Below, in pieces: positions 53,980 to 64,000 of a stretch of 64,000 nucleotides of DNA (position 1 is the stretch's first letter; each line of letters opens with the position of its first letter). Both the position numbers and the translations under genes were made by a program. Source of the DNA: Paenibacillus barcinonensis (GTDB lineage: Bacteria > Bacillota > Bacilli > Paenibacillales > Paenibacillaceae). The notes below the pieces were generated by a model. It made no database searches. It saw only the letters and a program-made list of their open reading frames with translations, and was not told the origin of the DNA. The stretch lies in assembly GCF_003217495.1 (NCBI RefSeq), contig NZ_QJSW01000004.1:248001-312000 (forward strand), in the 5' to 3' direction.

Positions 53980-55218
53980 ATGAAGACATACTTAAAGCAA
54001 ATTCACCCCTTGGCCTGGACGATTATTATTGGAACGATGTTTGGACGGCTGGTCACGTCGATGAGCATTCCGTTTCTGTCCATCTATTTGACCCGCGTGC
54101 TTGAAGCAACCCCGACTCAAACGGGCGTCACTGTTGCAGTAAGCTCGCTCGCCGGAGTTCTGGTCAGCTTTTATGGGGGATATATCTCTGACCGGATCGG
54201 TCGTAAAATCGTAATGCTGGTGTCGGTATTCAGCTGGGCCGCCGTATTTTTTATTTTCTCGATAGCAGAGCATCTGTGGGTCTTCTTTGTTGCCAATACG
54301 TTAAACGGGTTGTGCCGCGCTGTATTTGAGCCAACGTCCAGAGCACTCTTATCAGATATTACATCGCCGCAGAACAAGCTGCTGGTGTTTAATCTGAGAT
54401 ATGCTGCGATCAACCTGGGTGTTGTATTTGGACCCATTATCGGATTCCAGCTTGGGTCCTCGGAGTCTACGTTTCCTTTTGTCATCTCTGGATTGGTATA
54501 TATCGTGTATGGCCTGATCTTGTATTTACAATTCAGGCTGCATCATGCGAATCTGCCCGTGCGTCTGGAGGTTATTGCACCTCGTCTGCGAGAAGCACTA
54601 ATGACAACCGGGCGGGATCGTGTATTCCTGCCAGTGCTGATCGGTACGACTTTTTGTGTGCTAGGATATGGTCACTTTAGCTCCACACTTGCGCAGTATT
54701 TGGCGAGAAGTCCTGTTTTTGAAAATGGGGGCCAGCTGTTCTCATATATGCTCTCGTTGAATGCTGTTACTGTGCTTGTTGTCCAGTATCCACTTGTGCG
54801 CACATTCCGCAATGCACCGCCGCTTATACCGCTTATATCGGGTAATCTGCTTGTTGCTTCGAGCCTGCTGCTGTTTGGTGTAGCGCAAGGAATTGTTCTG
54901 ATGATGGTTAGTGTTATTCTATTCACGATAGGAGAAGTGCTGCTGTTTACGATGATGGATATGCTGATTGATCGCATTGCAAAGCCAGAATGGAAAGGCA
55001 CATATTTTGGCACCATCGGTTTCAATAATATCGGCAATGTAGTGGCTCCGGTGATGGGTGGACTGTTGTTAAGTCAGTTTGGTGCGGCGGATGGCCTATC
55101 CGTATTTATCCCAATCGCGTTGACTACGGCAATAGGCGTTCCTTTTTTACTTATAGCACATAAACGCCTTGTTATAAGAGAAAAGCAGCACACCGAGTCT
55201 GTTCAAATGGGAGCCTAA
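53980..55218 (+). CDS. MFS transporter, divergent partner of the SgrR-like regulator
   Basis: 412 residues with about 12 membrane segments and the MFS motif A in GGYISDRIGRKIVM. I prefer ATG 53980 (GGGAG 8 bases upstream); ATG 53965 or 53974 are possible and would add five or two residues. It belongs to the drug or sugar efflux type of MFS. Its head-to-head position with an SgrR-like regulator is like sgrR-setA in E. coli. Between the two genes AAAAGT (53838 region) and ACTTTT copies form loose repeats that could be the operator. Confidence 0.87.
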   Translation: MKTYLKQIHPLAWTIIIGTMFGRLVTSMSIPFLSIYLTRVLEATPTQTGVTVAVSSLAGVLVSFYGGYISDRIGRKIVMLVSVFSWAAVFFIFSIAEHLWVFFVANTLNGLCRAVFEPTSRALLSDITSPQNKLLVFNLRYAAINLGVVFGPIIGFQLGSSESTFPFVISGLVYIVYGLILYLQFRLHHANLPVRLEVIAPRLREALMTTGRDRVFLPVLIGTTFCVLGYGHFSSTLAQYLARSPVFENGGQLFSYMLSLNAVTVLVVQYPLVRTFRNAPPLIPLISGNLLVASSLLLFGVAQGIVLMMVSVILFTIGEVLLFTMMDMLIDRIAKPEWKGTYFGTIGFNNIGNVVAPVMGGLLLSQFGAADGLSVFIPIALTTAIGVPFLLIAHKRLVIREKQHTESVQMGA

Positions 55219-55253
55219 GGATGAAGTAAATAACAATTCAGTTAATAATTATG

Positions 55254-55282
55254 TTGACGTATAAAGAATGAGCGAATAGAAT
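55254..55282 (+). promoter_or_regulatory. Sigma-A promoter of the ABC exporter leader
   Basis: TTGACG (55254-55259), 17 bases, TAGAAT (55277-55282). Predicted start near 55289, some 670 bases before the first ABC gene. Confidence 0.7.
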
Positions 55283-55316
55283 AAACAACAAATATGTGAA
55301 ACGGGTGGGATAACGA

Positions 55317-55367
55317 ATGAACGGTCAGCTACGACAGGTACGCATTGCGATAATTGAATATGCATGA
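55317..55367 (+). CDS. Candidate leader peptide (16 residues)
   Basis: MNGQLRQVRIAIIEYA, starting 6 bases after GGGTGGG and about 28 bases after the predicted transcription start. Its start region GAATGAA (55315-55321) can pair with TTCATTC copies at 55497-55503 and 55524-55530, the latter inside the terminator. That layout fits ribosome-controlled attenuation of the ABC exporter operon, as BmrB does for BmrCD in B. subtilis. There is no sequence match to a known leader that I can name. Confidence 0.5.
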   Translation: MNGQLRQVRIAIIEYA

Positions 55368-55509
55368 GCATATCGACGTTATTCGGGTAGAGTGTTGACC
55401 ACGTTTGGACAGTCAGGCTCATTGCTACCCTGTCTGGACGCTCATTCATACTGAGATGCGGAGAAGAAGCTGGAACTTACCTGTCCTTGCTGACTTTTCA
55501 TTCATATCA

Positions 55510-55546
55510 AGCTGTAGATGAACTTCATTCATCTATGGCTTTTTTG
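55510..55546 (+). terminator. Leader terminator of the ABC exporter operon
   Basis: TAGATGAA pairs with TTCATCTA and AGC with GCT outside a small internal loop; TTTTTT follows. It lies between the promoter at 55254 and the ABC genes. Confidence 0.7.
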
Positions 55547-55654
55547 CATTCCTCCTGAACGCTTCACATGGAAAGGAGCAGAAATCCGCGAGCATTTATA
55601 AGCACATGTGGTTGTTCATGACTTAATTTAAGGACAAGAAAGGGAGAGTGTACG

Positions 55655-55732
55655 ATGGTAAAACGATGTAAACAATTAGCTTCCGCACAAGGCATTATGG
55701 ATTACAGCAAGCTGCTGCATGATTCATCATAG
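55655..55732 (+). CDS. Small ORF (25 residues) after the leader terminator
   Basis: MVKRCKQLASAQGIMDYSK and six more residues, start 6 bases after AAGGGAGAG. It lies between the leader terminator and the ABC genes. The ribosome site is as good as that of the neighbouring genes, but no homologue is recognised. It could be a second regulatory leader peptide or a small protein that is made only when the terminator is passed. Confidence 0.45.
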   Translation: MVKRCKQLASAQGIMDYSKLLHDSS

Positions 55733-55960
55733 CGAACGAAGGCAAGGCGAGCATGACAAACTAGGGCTAAATATTAACTAGGGCGTGCCTGAAAACGCTG
55801 AAGGAAGCAGGTGTTGCTGAATTTTCGTTCCGAGCCAGGAAGTTTCCGCAGGCGTGCAGAGATACGTCATGGGAAAGTGACGCAGCAGAGGGCGACAAGT
55901 TGGTACAAAATGCACTTCAATACGCTTCAAGACACGGTCCAATTTGAAGGGGTGAGGGCG

Positions 55961-57706
55961 ATGCCCAAAACAGAGAAACGCTCGATGGCATGGCTGCTGC
56001 AATATTTAAAACCGGTCAAGGGAAAGCTGGCAGTGCTCCTGATTATGCTGCTTGCGTCAACAGGGCTGCAGCTGCTTAATCCACAAATCATACAGCGATT
56101 TATTGATACAGCTGCAACGGAAGGTGTTCTGAGTGACTTGATCAAGCTGGCTGCACTCTTTCTGCTTGTTGCTGTTATGAATCAGCTCATTACCATAGCT
56201 GTAAGTTATTTGGGTAATGATGTTGCCTGGAGGGCTACAAACCGGATGCGTGGAGATTTGCTAAAGCATTGTCTCAGGCTGGATATGCGTTTTCATAATG
56301 TGAAAACACCCGGCGAGATGATCGAACGAGTAGATGGAGACGTGACAAGTATCTCCAATTTTTTCGCTATGTTTATCGTTCAGGTCATTGGAAGCTTTGT
56401 GCTGCTGGCAGGCATTCTAGGGTTTATGTTCACCATTAATGTGCCGATAGCGATCGTTATGACGGCGTTCACACTGTTATCTATACTGTTCATGGTCATT
56501 ATCCGCAACCTCGGAGTGGAGTCTTCCAAAAACGAGCGTGCCGCCAGTGCCTCCTTGTTCAGTCTGATCGAGGAGCGTATTGCCGGTATTGAGGATGTGC
56601 AGGCCAACGGACATGTGCCGTATGTAATGAATCGCTTTTACCGCACCATGCGTGCTGTCTTCCTCAGAGGACGAAAAGCGTGGCTGCTGCGGGTTGTTCC
56701 ATGGAATACAACGGTCATTATGTTTATTATTTCGGTTACGGTGGTGCTGCTTCTTGGAGTTCACTACTACATTGAAGGCATGATCAGCTTGGGCACCCTG
56801 TTTCTAATCTACCAATACAGTCAGATGCTGAATGAGCCTATCGAGCTGCTTGGCGATCAGGTACAGGAATTCCAGAAGGCGAAGTCAGGCATGCTTCGTT
56901 CCCGAGAGCTGTTATCCATGCGAAGCGAGATTGAGGATGGAACAGAAGAACAGCTTCCTGACGGACCACTTGGACTGAAATTCAGTCAAGTTCATTTCAG
57001 TTACAATGCAGAGAAGCCAGTGCTTCAAAATATTACGTTTGAGGTGAAGCCGGGAGAGCGTCTAGGCATCATCGGCCGTACCGGCAGCGGTAAATCAAGT
57101 CTGAGCCGTATATTGCTGCGTCTGTACAATCTGGATCAAGGAACAATTCACATTGGGGGAACAGACATTACCAAGCTATCTATGCAGGCACTCTATCGCA
57201 GGGTAGGGATGGTTACACAGGATGTACAGCTGTTTGACGGAACGCTGCGTGACAATCTAACCTTGTTTAATTCAGAAGTGTCTGATGTGATGATCAAACA
57301 AACGACAGAACGGTTAGGACTGCATCATTGGATTGATACACAGCCTGATGGACTGGATACACATCTTCATGCAGGAGGAGCCTCTTTATCCGCAGGAGAA
57401 GCCCAGCTGTTCGCTTTAACCCGTGTGTTTCTCACAGAGCCGAGTCTGGTAATTCTGGATGAGCCATCCTCACGGCTGGACGCTGCCACTGAGAGCATGC
57501 TTCAGGCTGCCATAGATGAATTAATGAAGCGATCTACAGGAATTATTATTGCGCACCGTCTTGCCACACTGGAGAAAGTAGACAAAATCATGGTGCTGGG
57601 TGAGGGTAAGCTGCTGGAGTTCGGAGATAGACAGGAGCTGGCTAATGATTCGTCCTCTCACTATGCACGGCTTCTGGTTACAGGCCGAGAGGAGGAACTG
57701 GCATGA
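55961..57706 (+). CDS. ABC exporter subunit 1 (heterodimer, BmrC/BmrD-like)
   Basis: 581 residues from ATG 55961, after GAAGGGGTGAGG; the longer frame from 55811 has no ribosome site. Six membrane segments (about 20-310) and a C-terminal ATPase: Walker A GRTGSGKSS (about 370-378), signature LSAGEAQ instead of LSGGQ (about 473), Walker B VILDEPSS with the catalytic Glu, and switch His in IIAHRLA. A heterodimeric multidrug-type exporter with the next gene, which it overlaps by 4 bases (ATGA). The leader with short ORFs suggests induction by translation inhibitors. Substrate unknown. Confidence 0.87.
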   Translation: MPKTEKRSMAWLLQYLKPVKGKLAVLLIMLLASTGLQLLNPQIIQRFIDTAATEGVLSDLIKLAALFLLVAVMNQLITIAVSYLGNDVAWRATNRMRGDLLKHCLRLDMRFHNVKTPGEMIERVDGDVTSISNFFAMFIVQVIGSFVLLAGILGFMFTINVPIAIVMTAFTLLSILFMVIIRNLGVESSKNERAASASLFSLIEERIAGIEDVQANGHVPYVMNRFYRTMRAVFLRGRKAWLLRVVPWNTTVIMFIISVTVVLLLGVHYYIEGMISLGTLFLIYQYSQMLNEPIELLGDQVQEFQKAKSGMLRSRELLSMRSEIEDGTEEQLPDGPLGLKFSQVHFSYNAEKPVLQNITFEVKPGERLGIIGRTGSGKSSLSRILLRLYNLDQGTIHIGGTDITKLSMQALYRRVGMVTQDVQLFDGTLRDNLTLFNSEVSDVMIKQTTERLGLHHWIDTQPDGLDTHLHAGGASLSAGEAQLFALTRVFLTEPSLVILDEPSSRLDAATESMLQAAIDELMKRSTGIIIAHRLATLEKVDKIMVLGEGKLLEFGDRQELANDSSSHYARLLVTGREEELA

Positions 57707-59472
57707 ATGTAACAGGATTTATAGGGCGTTTGTTTCGTTATAAGCCTTATTTGTTTTTTATCAATGGTTTGTTATGGTGTGTGTTTCATTCCCTTCCGCT
57801 TGCGATGGGACTGGGTATGCAGTGGTTCTTTGATCGAACAGCGACGGGACGGGTCGACTACATGTGGCTTGCTGTACCTTTAATTGTAATCGCGCTGTTT
57901 CGATTAACCCGGGTGGGAACGTTTTTTGTAGCATTTTACGCTTGGGTGACGTATATGTATCACATTCAAGCTATTTTACGGACCAACATGCTTGCTGGCA
58001 TCATGCGCTGGCCTGGACGGAATTTACCTGCATCGCCAGGCGAGGCAATGAGCCGTTTTCGCGACGACGTCGATGAAGTGGTCGAATACATTGAATCCTG
58101 GGTGGATTTTTGGGGACGGCTCGTTTTTGCAGTTGTCTCAATTATCATTATGGCGAACATTAACTGGAAGATTACGCTGGTTGCTGTGCTGCCCCTGGTT
58201 ATCGTGACACTTCTCAACAACCTTTCAGGCAACCGCGCAAGGAAGTATGCGCAAGTGAACCGGGAAGCTACAGGTCGTATTACCAGTTTTATTGCAGAGA
58301 CCTTCGGGGCTGTGCAGGCGCTGAAGCTCGGTCAGGCCGAAGAGAATGTGGCAGCACGTTTTAATCTGCTGAATGAAGAACGTCGTCAAGCAGCCTTGCG
58401 CGACAGTCTGTTTAAACAGTGGATGAAATCGCTCAATCAGCATGTGCTAAGCATCTGTACGGGGCTCATTCTGCTGATGTGTGCTGCCGAGATGAAGGCA
58501 GGCCACTTCACGGTTGGAGATTTTGCTCTGTTTACCAGTTATCTCGTTAACATTGGATTTAGTATTTCACTGTTCGGGTATATGGTATTCCAGCATAAAA
58601 GGCTCAAGGTATCGTATGACCGCATGCGTACATTATTTCGTCCAGGCGAAGAGGATCAGATTATGGAGAGCAGGGAAATATACCTGTATGAAGATCCACC
58701 AGAGCTGAAGCATGAACGAAGAAACATGAACGAGAAGTTTCATGAGCTTGAAGTGAAACATCTTAGTTATCGGTATGGGTCATCTGCAAACGGAATACAT
58801 GACATTAATTTCAAGCTGAAACGCGGCCAATTTCTGGTCATCACCGGGCGGATCGGATCTGGTAAATCAACGCTTGTTCGAACATTGCTAGGACTGTTGC
58901 CCAAGCAAGAGGGCGAGATTGTCTGGAATGGAGAGCATGTAGATCCAGCAACATTTCTTATGCCGCCAAGAGCCGCATATACTCCTCAGGTTCCAAGGCT
59001 TTTCAGTGATACACTCAGGGAGAATATTGTGCAAGGCAAGGTGGGAGAAACAGATCAGGCGATGGAAAAGGCCATTCGTCTCGCAGTTCTGGATCAAGAT
59101 ATTCAACAACTGGATCAAGGACTGGAGACTCCGGTGGGACCAAGAGGTGTCATGTTATCCGGCGGGCAGATTCAGAGGTCAGCAACTGCGCGAATGTTAA
59201 TGACGGAGGCAGACCTGTTTATCTTCGATGATCTGTCCAGTGCCCTCGATGTAGAAACGGAGCAAAAGGTGTGGGAGGGATTGTTTCAGGAGAATGATGT
59301 CACTTGTATTGCTGTATCTCACCGCAAAGCTGCTTTAACCAAAGCGGATCATATTATCGTCATGAAGGATGGACGTATTGAAGCCGAAGGGAATCTGGTG
59401 GAGCTGCTTGAGAGCAATGAAGAGATGCAACTGCTGTGGCAGGGAGAGCAAATGCCTGTAAAGGCTGGGTGA
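57703..59472 (+). CDS. ABC exporter subunit 2 (heterodimer partner)
   Basis: 589 residues, ATG overlapping the upstream stop. Six membrane segments and an ATPase with Walker A GRIGSGKST (about 381), intact signature LSGGQIQR (about 484) and a degenerate Walker B LFIFDDLSSALD, where Asp takes the place of the catalytic Glu. With the LSAGE of subunit 1 this gives one full and one impaired ATP site, the normal state for heterodimeric exporters such as BmrCD or TM287/288. The switch His is kept (AVSHRKAAL). Confidence 0.88.
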   Translation: MNVTGFIGRLFRYKPYLFFINGLLWCVFHSLPLAMGLGMQWFFDRTATGRVDYMWLAVPLIVIALFRLTRVGTFFVAFYAWVTYMYHIQAILRTNMLAGIMRWPGRNLPASPGEAMSRFRDDVDEVVEYIESWVDFWGRLVFAVVSIIIMANINWKITLVAVLPLVIVTLLNNLSGNRARKYAQVNREATGRITSFIAETFGAVQALKLGQAEENVAARFNLLNEERRQAALRDSLFKQWMKSLNQHVLSICTGLILLMCAAEMKAGHFTVGDFALFTSYLVNIGFSISLFGYMVFQHKRLKVSYDRMRTLFRPGEEDQIMESREIYLYEDPPELKHERRNMNEKFHELEVKHLSYRYGSSANGIHDINFKLKRGQFLVITGRIGSGKSTLVRTLLGLLPKQEGEIVWNGEHVDPATFLMPPRAAYTPQVPRLFSDTLRENIVQGKVGETDQAMEKAIRLAVLDQDIQQLDQGLETPVGPRGVMLSGGQIQRSATARMLMTEADLFIFDDLSSALDVETEQKVWEGLFQENDVTCIAVSHRKAALTKADHIIVMKDGRIEAEGNLVELLESNEEMQLLWQGEQMPVKAG

Positions 59473-59585
59473 GCATAAATGTTGCCTGGGACGTGTCTTG
59501 AAGCCTACTGAAGTGCTCCAGCTCTAGTATGCCTGAGGCAAAATTTGCTTTATTAGCGTTTTCAAGCACGTTATACGCCTGGTAA

Positions 59586-59645
59586 AACACAAAACCGTAC
59601 AGATTCATGCCTGATTACAGGCAATGCTCTGTACGGTTTTGTGTT
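59586..59645. terminator. Long bidirectional terminator
   Basis: A perfect 17-bp stem (59586-59602 with 59629-59645; AACACAAAACCGTACAG and its complement) with an inner GCCTG/CAGGC hairpin in the loop, between the convergent ABC and ctaB genes. Confidence 0.85.
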
Positions 59646-59674
59646 CATTCTTTTTCCCAAACCCTGTACCTATC

Positions 59675-60607
59675 TTATCTCATCAATTGAGCAATCAAAG
59701 AGTAAGCAATGATAACAAGGAAGATAATGGTGATATGGTTGATGGAGAAAATAAACATCCGCTGGGACCATTTCTTGGTGTCTTTCGGATCAAAAGTAGT
59801 GACACTTAGAATCAGCCAAGCTAGAGTCACCAGAAAAGCTACAATAGCGATAAACGGGCTCATTGGCCAAAACAAGAAGCTTGAAAGTAGCAGCAATACA
59901 AGATATACGTTAGATTGAACGTAAGTTCGTCCAATGCCCTTCACTACAGGCAGCATAGGGACACCAGCAGCTTTGTATTCATCAAAACGGCGAATGGCGA
60001 TGCCGTAGAAGTGAGGCATTTGCCATAATAACATCGTTACAACCAGTGCCCAGATTTCGAAATGGCCAAGGTCTGGAGAAATGGCTGCCCAACCGATCAG
60101 TGGTGGAACTGCACCTGACAGACTGCCAACCTCGGTATTATAGATCGTTGTACGCTTAGTCCACATCGTATAAGGGAACACATACAGCAGCAATCCCAAA
60201 ATACCAAAAACAGCGGCTGAGGGTGAAGCAATATACAGCATAACCGCCCCAATTAACGTAATGGTAATACCTAGAATCAAACCTGACTTGGTATCGACCC
60301 GCCCAGTTACCGTAGGACGTTTTTTGGTACGCTCCATTATTGCATCAATGTCCCGGTCATACAGATTGTTAAACACTCCGGCTGCCCCGATAATCAAGGA
60401 AGATCCGAGGAAAGACAGCACAATCGGGACAATATTGGCAAGAACAGAGGCATTAAATACATATAAAGCTAAGCTTAAACCTGCAAACATGGCAATCAAG
60501 TTGGACTTGATGATTCCAATTTTGATTGTATCGAAAAATACTTTTGGAATCGAGTTGTACTCAAGGCTAATATTTGTCGTCTGTGGTTCGTTATTCAATG
60601 CTTTCAA
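59675..60607 (-). CDS. ctaB: Heme O synthase (protoheme IX farnesyltransferase)
   Basis: About 310 residues. I start at TTG 60607 (AGGAAGTGAG just upstream), which gives the normal CtaB length; the frame from 60745 would add a non-homologous end. UbiA-type prenyltransferase with about nine membrane segments, Asp-rich NNLYDRDIDAIMERT (farnesyl diphosphate and Mg binding) and DEYKAAGVPMLPVVKG as the second conserved loop. It adds a farnesyl group to heme b for heme-copper oxidases. The usual cox/ctaA neighbours are absent, so this may be a second copy. Confidence 0.92.
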   Translation of the reverse strand: MKALNNEPQTTNISLEYNSIPKVFFDTIKIGIIKSNLIAMFAGLSLALYVFNASVLANIVPIVLSFLGSSLIIGAAGVFNNLYDRDIDAIMERTKKRPTVTGRVDTKSGLILGITITLIGAVMLYIASPSAAVFGILGLLLYVFPYTMWTKRTTIYNTEVGSLSGAVPPLIGWAAISPDLGHFEIWALVVTMLLWQMPHFYGIAIRRFDEYKAAGVPMLPVVKGIGRTYVQSNVYLVLLLLSSFLFWPMSPFIAIVAFLVTLAWLILSVTTFDPKDTKKWSQRMFIFSINHITIIFLVIIAYSLIAQLMR

Positions 60608-61061
60608 ATACTCACTTCCTAATATATATACTTGTGTAAACTTCATATTATATGTACCTATTATATCATCCAAATCACGTTGTGCTTTGAATAACGTTTT
60701 AGTATTTAAAATAATGTCAATTGATTGTGAACAATTTAAAAACAAGATCTTTTTTAATTGTTAAAACAACAATTCTGTGCTACGAGCTCTTTTTCATTGG
60801 ATTGTCATGTATTCATTGTAGAAATAGAATAAACATATTGCAAATACATAATGAACATTGTATTGTAGATATAAGATATCTCTAATAGACTTGTTTAGAA
60901 TGATGAAAAAGGACTTTCATTTAATAAAAGCATGTCATGCTATTAGAATTATCACAGTCCTTCCAACCTTCCCATGTGACATGGCTGGCTTTAATGCAGA
61001 GTGGAGGCAATCTTTTGTTGTTTAATTAAAGATATTAAATATCTGGAAAGGGTGTTTTGGA
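60608..61061. other. Divergent intergenic region, ctaB and flavoprotein promoters
   Basis: A/T-rich region of about 450 bases. It holds the inverted repeat at 60756-60774 and ATTGTGAACAAT at 60724-60735. I see no further gene. Confidence 0.45.
60756..60774. promoter_or_regulatory. Inverted repeat upstream of ctaB, possible operator
   Basis: AATTGTT (60756-60762) and AACAATT (60768-60774) with a 5-base spacer. Position upstream of ctaB is right for a regulator site; none can be named. Confidence 0.4.
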
Positions 61062-61988
61062 ATGAATGAAAATCAGGATCAATTCGATGTAGTGATTGTG
61101 GGGGGAGGACCAGCAGGCTTGAACGCTGCATTGGTGCTCGGCCGAGCTAGAAAGCATGTGCTTGTTATAGATAATCAGAAACCTCGCAATTGGGTTACGC
61201 GTGAGACGCATGGTTTTCTTACGAGAGATGGGGTTAGTCCTCAGCAATTTCGTGAATATGCTGCAGAAGACATCAAGGCCTATCCTTCTGTGCAATTTAC
61301 ATCCGATACGGTAATTAAGATGAACGGGAAGGATGGAGCATTCATAGTCAAAACGGCTGAGGATAAAGCTTATTACGCCCGAAAAATCTTGTTTGCTGTT
61401 GGTAAAAGGGACCAGCCTTTGCACATTGATGGATTATCAGAGGTTTACGGGAAAAGTGCTTTTGTCTGCCCTTATTGTGATGGATGGGAGCTGCAGGATC
61501 AGAAGCTAGTCATGATTATGAGTGCGGAAAAGGCGTTGTACATGGCTAAATTAATCGCTGGCTGGACCAAGAATTATGTACTGTGTACAAACGGAGATGT
61601 GACCTTGCCAGAAGAACAGATGTTAGAGCTTTCTCGGCATGGGGTTCAGGTTTATGAAGCGCCTATTCACTCGATTTTGTCTCAAGAAGGGATGGTTCGT
61701 GCAGTTGAGCTGGAGGATGGAACCCTGATCTCTTGTACAGGAATATTCTTTCAGCCCAAACTCCAGGCGGGTTCGGAGGTTCCTATGGGGCTTGGATGTG
61801 AGGTGACAGATTCGGGGACCATCGTTGTTGATGCACAAGGAAAAACGTCTGTGCCAGGTGTTTTCAGTGCGGGAGATGCTGCATCCGAATTGTATCAAGC
61901 GATTACAGCCGCTTCGTTAGGCTCGTTAACGGCGGTGAGTATAAATAATGAATTGAATTTTGAAGCGTGGGACTCTGGAACAAAATAA
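61062..61988 (+). CDS. Thioredoxin-reductase-like NAD(P)/FAD oxidoreductase
   Basis: 308 residues. FAD-binding GGGPAG (14-19), a redox pair CPYC (Cys136, Cys139) in place of the CATC of true thioredoxin reductase, and FSAGDAAS near the end. In the NADPH-binding part the usual GxGxxA is degenerate (VMIMSAEKALYMA), which suggests altered or lost pyridine nucleotide binding. This type, related to GliT-like dithiol oxidases and small flavoproteins of many bacteria, has no settled substrate. No thioredoxin gene adjoins it. Terminator at 62010. Confidence 0.82.
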   Translation: MNENQDQFDVVIVGGGPAGLNAALVLGRARKHVLVIDNQKPRNWVTRETHGFLTRDGVSPQQFREYAAEDIKAYPSVQFTSDTVIKMNGKDGAFIVKTAEDKAYYARKILFAVGKRDQPLHIDGLSEVYGKSAFVCPYCDGWELQDQKLVMIMSAEKALYMAKLIAGWTKNYVLCTNGDVTLPEEQMLELSRHGVQVYEAPIHSILSQEGMVRAVELEDGTLISCTGIFFQPKLQAGSEVPMGLGCEVTDSGTIVVDAQGKTSVPGVFSAGDAASELYQAITAASLGSLTAVSINNELNFEAWDSGTK

Positions 61989-62009
61989 AGGTAACTTCAA
62001 TTCAAAGGG

Positions 62010-62062
62010 AAACCGTCAGCGAGTCATCCATCCCACGGCATGGTATGATGCTGACGGTTTTC
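62010..62062. terminator. Intrinsic terminator between convergent genes
   Basis: AAACCGTCAGC (62010-62020) pairs with GCTGACGGTTT (62050-62060), T on the plus side and T on the minus side. Confidence 0.8.
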
Positions 62063-62077
62063 ATCAATTGTATCGTT

Positions 62078-63673
<1,596 letters not shown>

Positions 63674-63809
63674 TTACTATGTGTATTCCGTGGGACTAGA
63701 GAAGTATTCACATGCATTTTTATACAAAGAGCTCATGTTCAGTCAAACGCTTCATTGCTTTGTTTTGAAAGAAGGTTGTTATCTTTCTGTAAAATTTTAA
63801 TTAAAATCA

Positions 63810-63838
63810 TTGACATCTCGTCTTTAAGCGATTTTAAT
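63810..63838 (+). promoter_or_regulatory. Sigma-A promoter of the TetR gene
   Basis: TTGACA (63810-63815), 17 bases, TTTAAT (63833-63838). TATAGACCGATTGTTATA (63841-63858) at the start of transcription may be the autoregulatory operator. Confidence 0.6.
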
Positions 63839-63882
63839 TATATAGACCGATTGTTATAATTTATTGAAGGAAGTGGCTTTCT

Positions 63883-64000
63883 TTGAGTGAAAAGTCGAAT
63901 GCCAGAGATCTTATTATTGGCACAGCAGCCAGACTGTTTTTTTCACAAGGATATCATGCGACCGGTCTGAATCAGATCATTAAGGAGAGTAACACGCCGA
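63883..64000 (+). CDS. TetR family transcriptional regulator (3' end cut by window)
   Basis: Starts at TTG 63883, with AAGGAAG upstream. The 39 visible residues, MSEKSNARDLIIGTAARLFF then SQGYHATGLNQIIKESNTP, are the first two helices and start of the helix-turn-helix of a TetR repressor, closest in style to the LmrA/YxaF group (SQGYHATGLNQI). The effector domain lies beyond the window. It is divergent from the collagen-like gene. Confidence 0.85.
   Translation, partial: MSEKSNARDLIIGTAARLFFSQGYHATGLNQIIKESNTP

Noticed and set aside
55811..55960. 50-residue N-terminal extension of ABC exporter subunit 1
   Set aside because: No ribosome site and no membrane or family similarity in the extension; ATG 55961 has a strong ribosome site and a normal exporter start.

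Overview
The window looks like a chromosomal segment of a Paenibacillus-type Firmicute. The signs are strong AGGAGG ribosome binding sites, frequent TTG/GTG starts, sigma-A promoters, many U-tailed intrinsic terminators, a T-box leader, LicT-type antitermination, a TreR regulator, an RNase J, an SLH-anchored surface protein and a collagen-like exosporium-type protein. No rRNA, tRNA, CRISPR array, insertion sequence or prophage was seen.

Layout. 1-4.6 kb: a YebC/YeeI factor (5' end cut), a minus-strand cluster of two half-size YdcZ transporters flanking a Crp/Fnr regulator, a Nif3-like protein and a heme oxygenase. 4.8-10.1 kb: a translationally coupled three-gene operon of a TerB-N/TerB-C protein, a BrxD-like P-loop ATPase and a short Lhr-like (BrxHI-type) helicase. 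This is the best candidate for an unusual defence or DNA-processing system here. 10.1-13.1 kb: an EamA exporter behind a purine-riboswitch-like leader, a cupredoxin and an NAD-dependent epimerase. 13.1-20.8 kb: a giant fibronectin-III/SLH surface protein with a terminator-like hairpin in its leader.

20.9-40 kb is a sugar region: orphan treR, a DUF5107 remnant, rhamnose genes rhaEW-rhaA, RNase J, a sucrose PTS operon under a LacI repressor with two operators, a manganese catalase, an amidohydrolase, and a beta-glucoside cluster (bglH, licT, bglP) with three RAT/terminator elements. 39.7-43 kb: BioY divergent from a dedicated ECF module whose second ATPase is fused to EcfT, with a BirA-type operator between them.

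43-49.4 kb: a DUF3905 protein, a GNAT fragment, an asd gene behind a T-box whose specifier reads AAA (Lys), small membrane and zinc-ribbon proteins, two transporters and an SDR enzyme with a long palindrome at its promoter. 49.5-52 kb: an 802-residue isoprenoid enzyme, prenyl diphosphate synthase at the C-terminus and an unassigned Asp-rich N-terminal half. 52-59.5 kb: an SgrR-like regulator divergent from an MFS exporter, then a heterodimeric ABC exporter behind a long leader with short ORFs and an internal terminator. 59.6-64 kb: heme O synthase, a thioredoxin-reductase-like flavoprotein, the collagen-like protein and the start of a TetR regulator.
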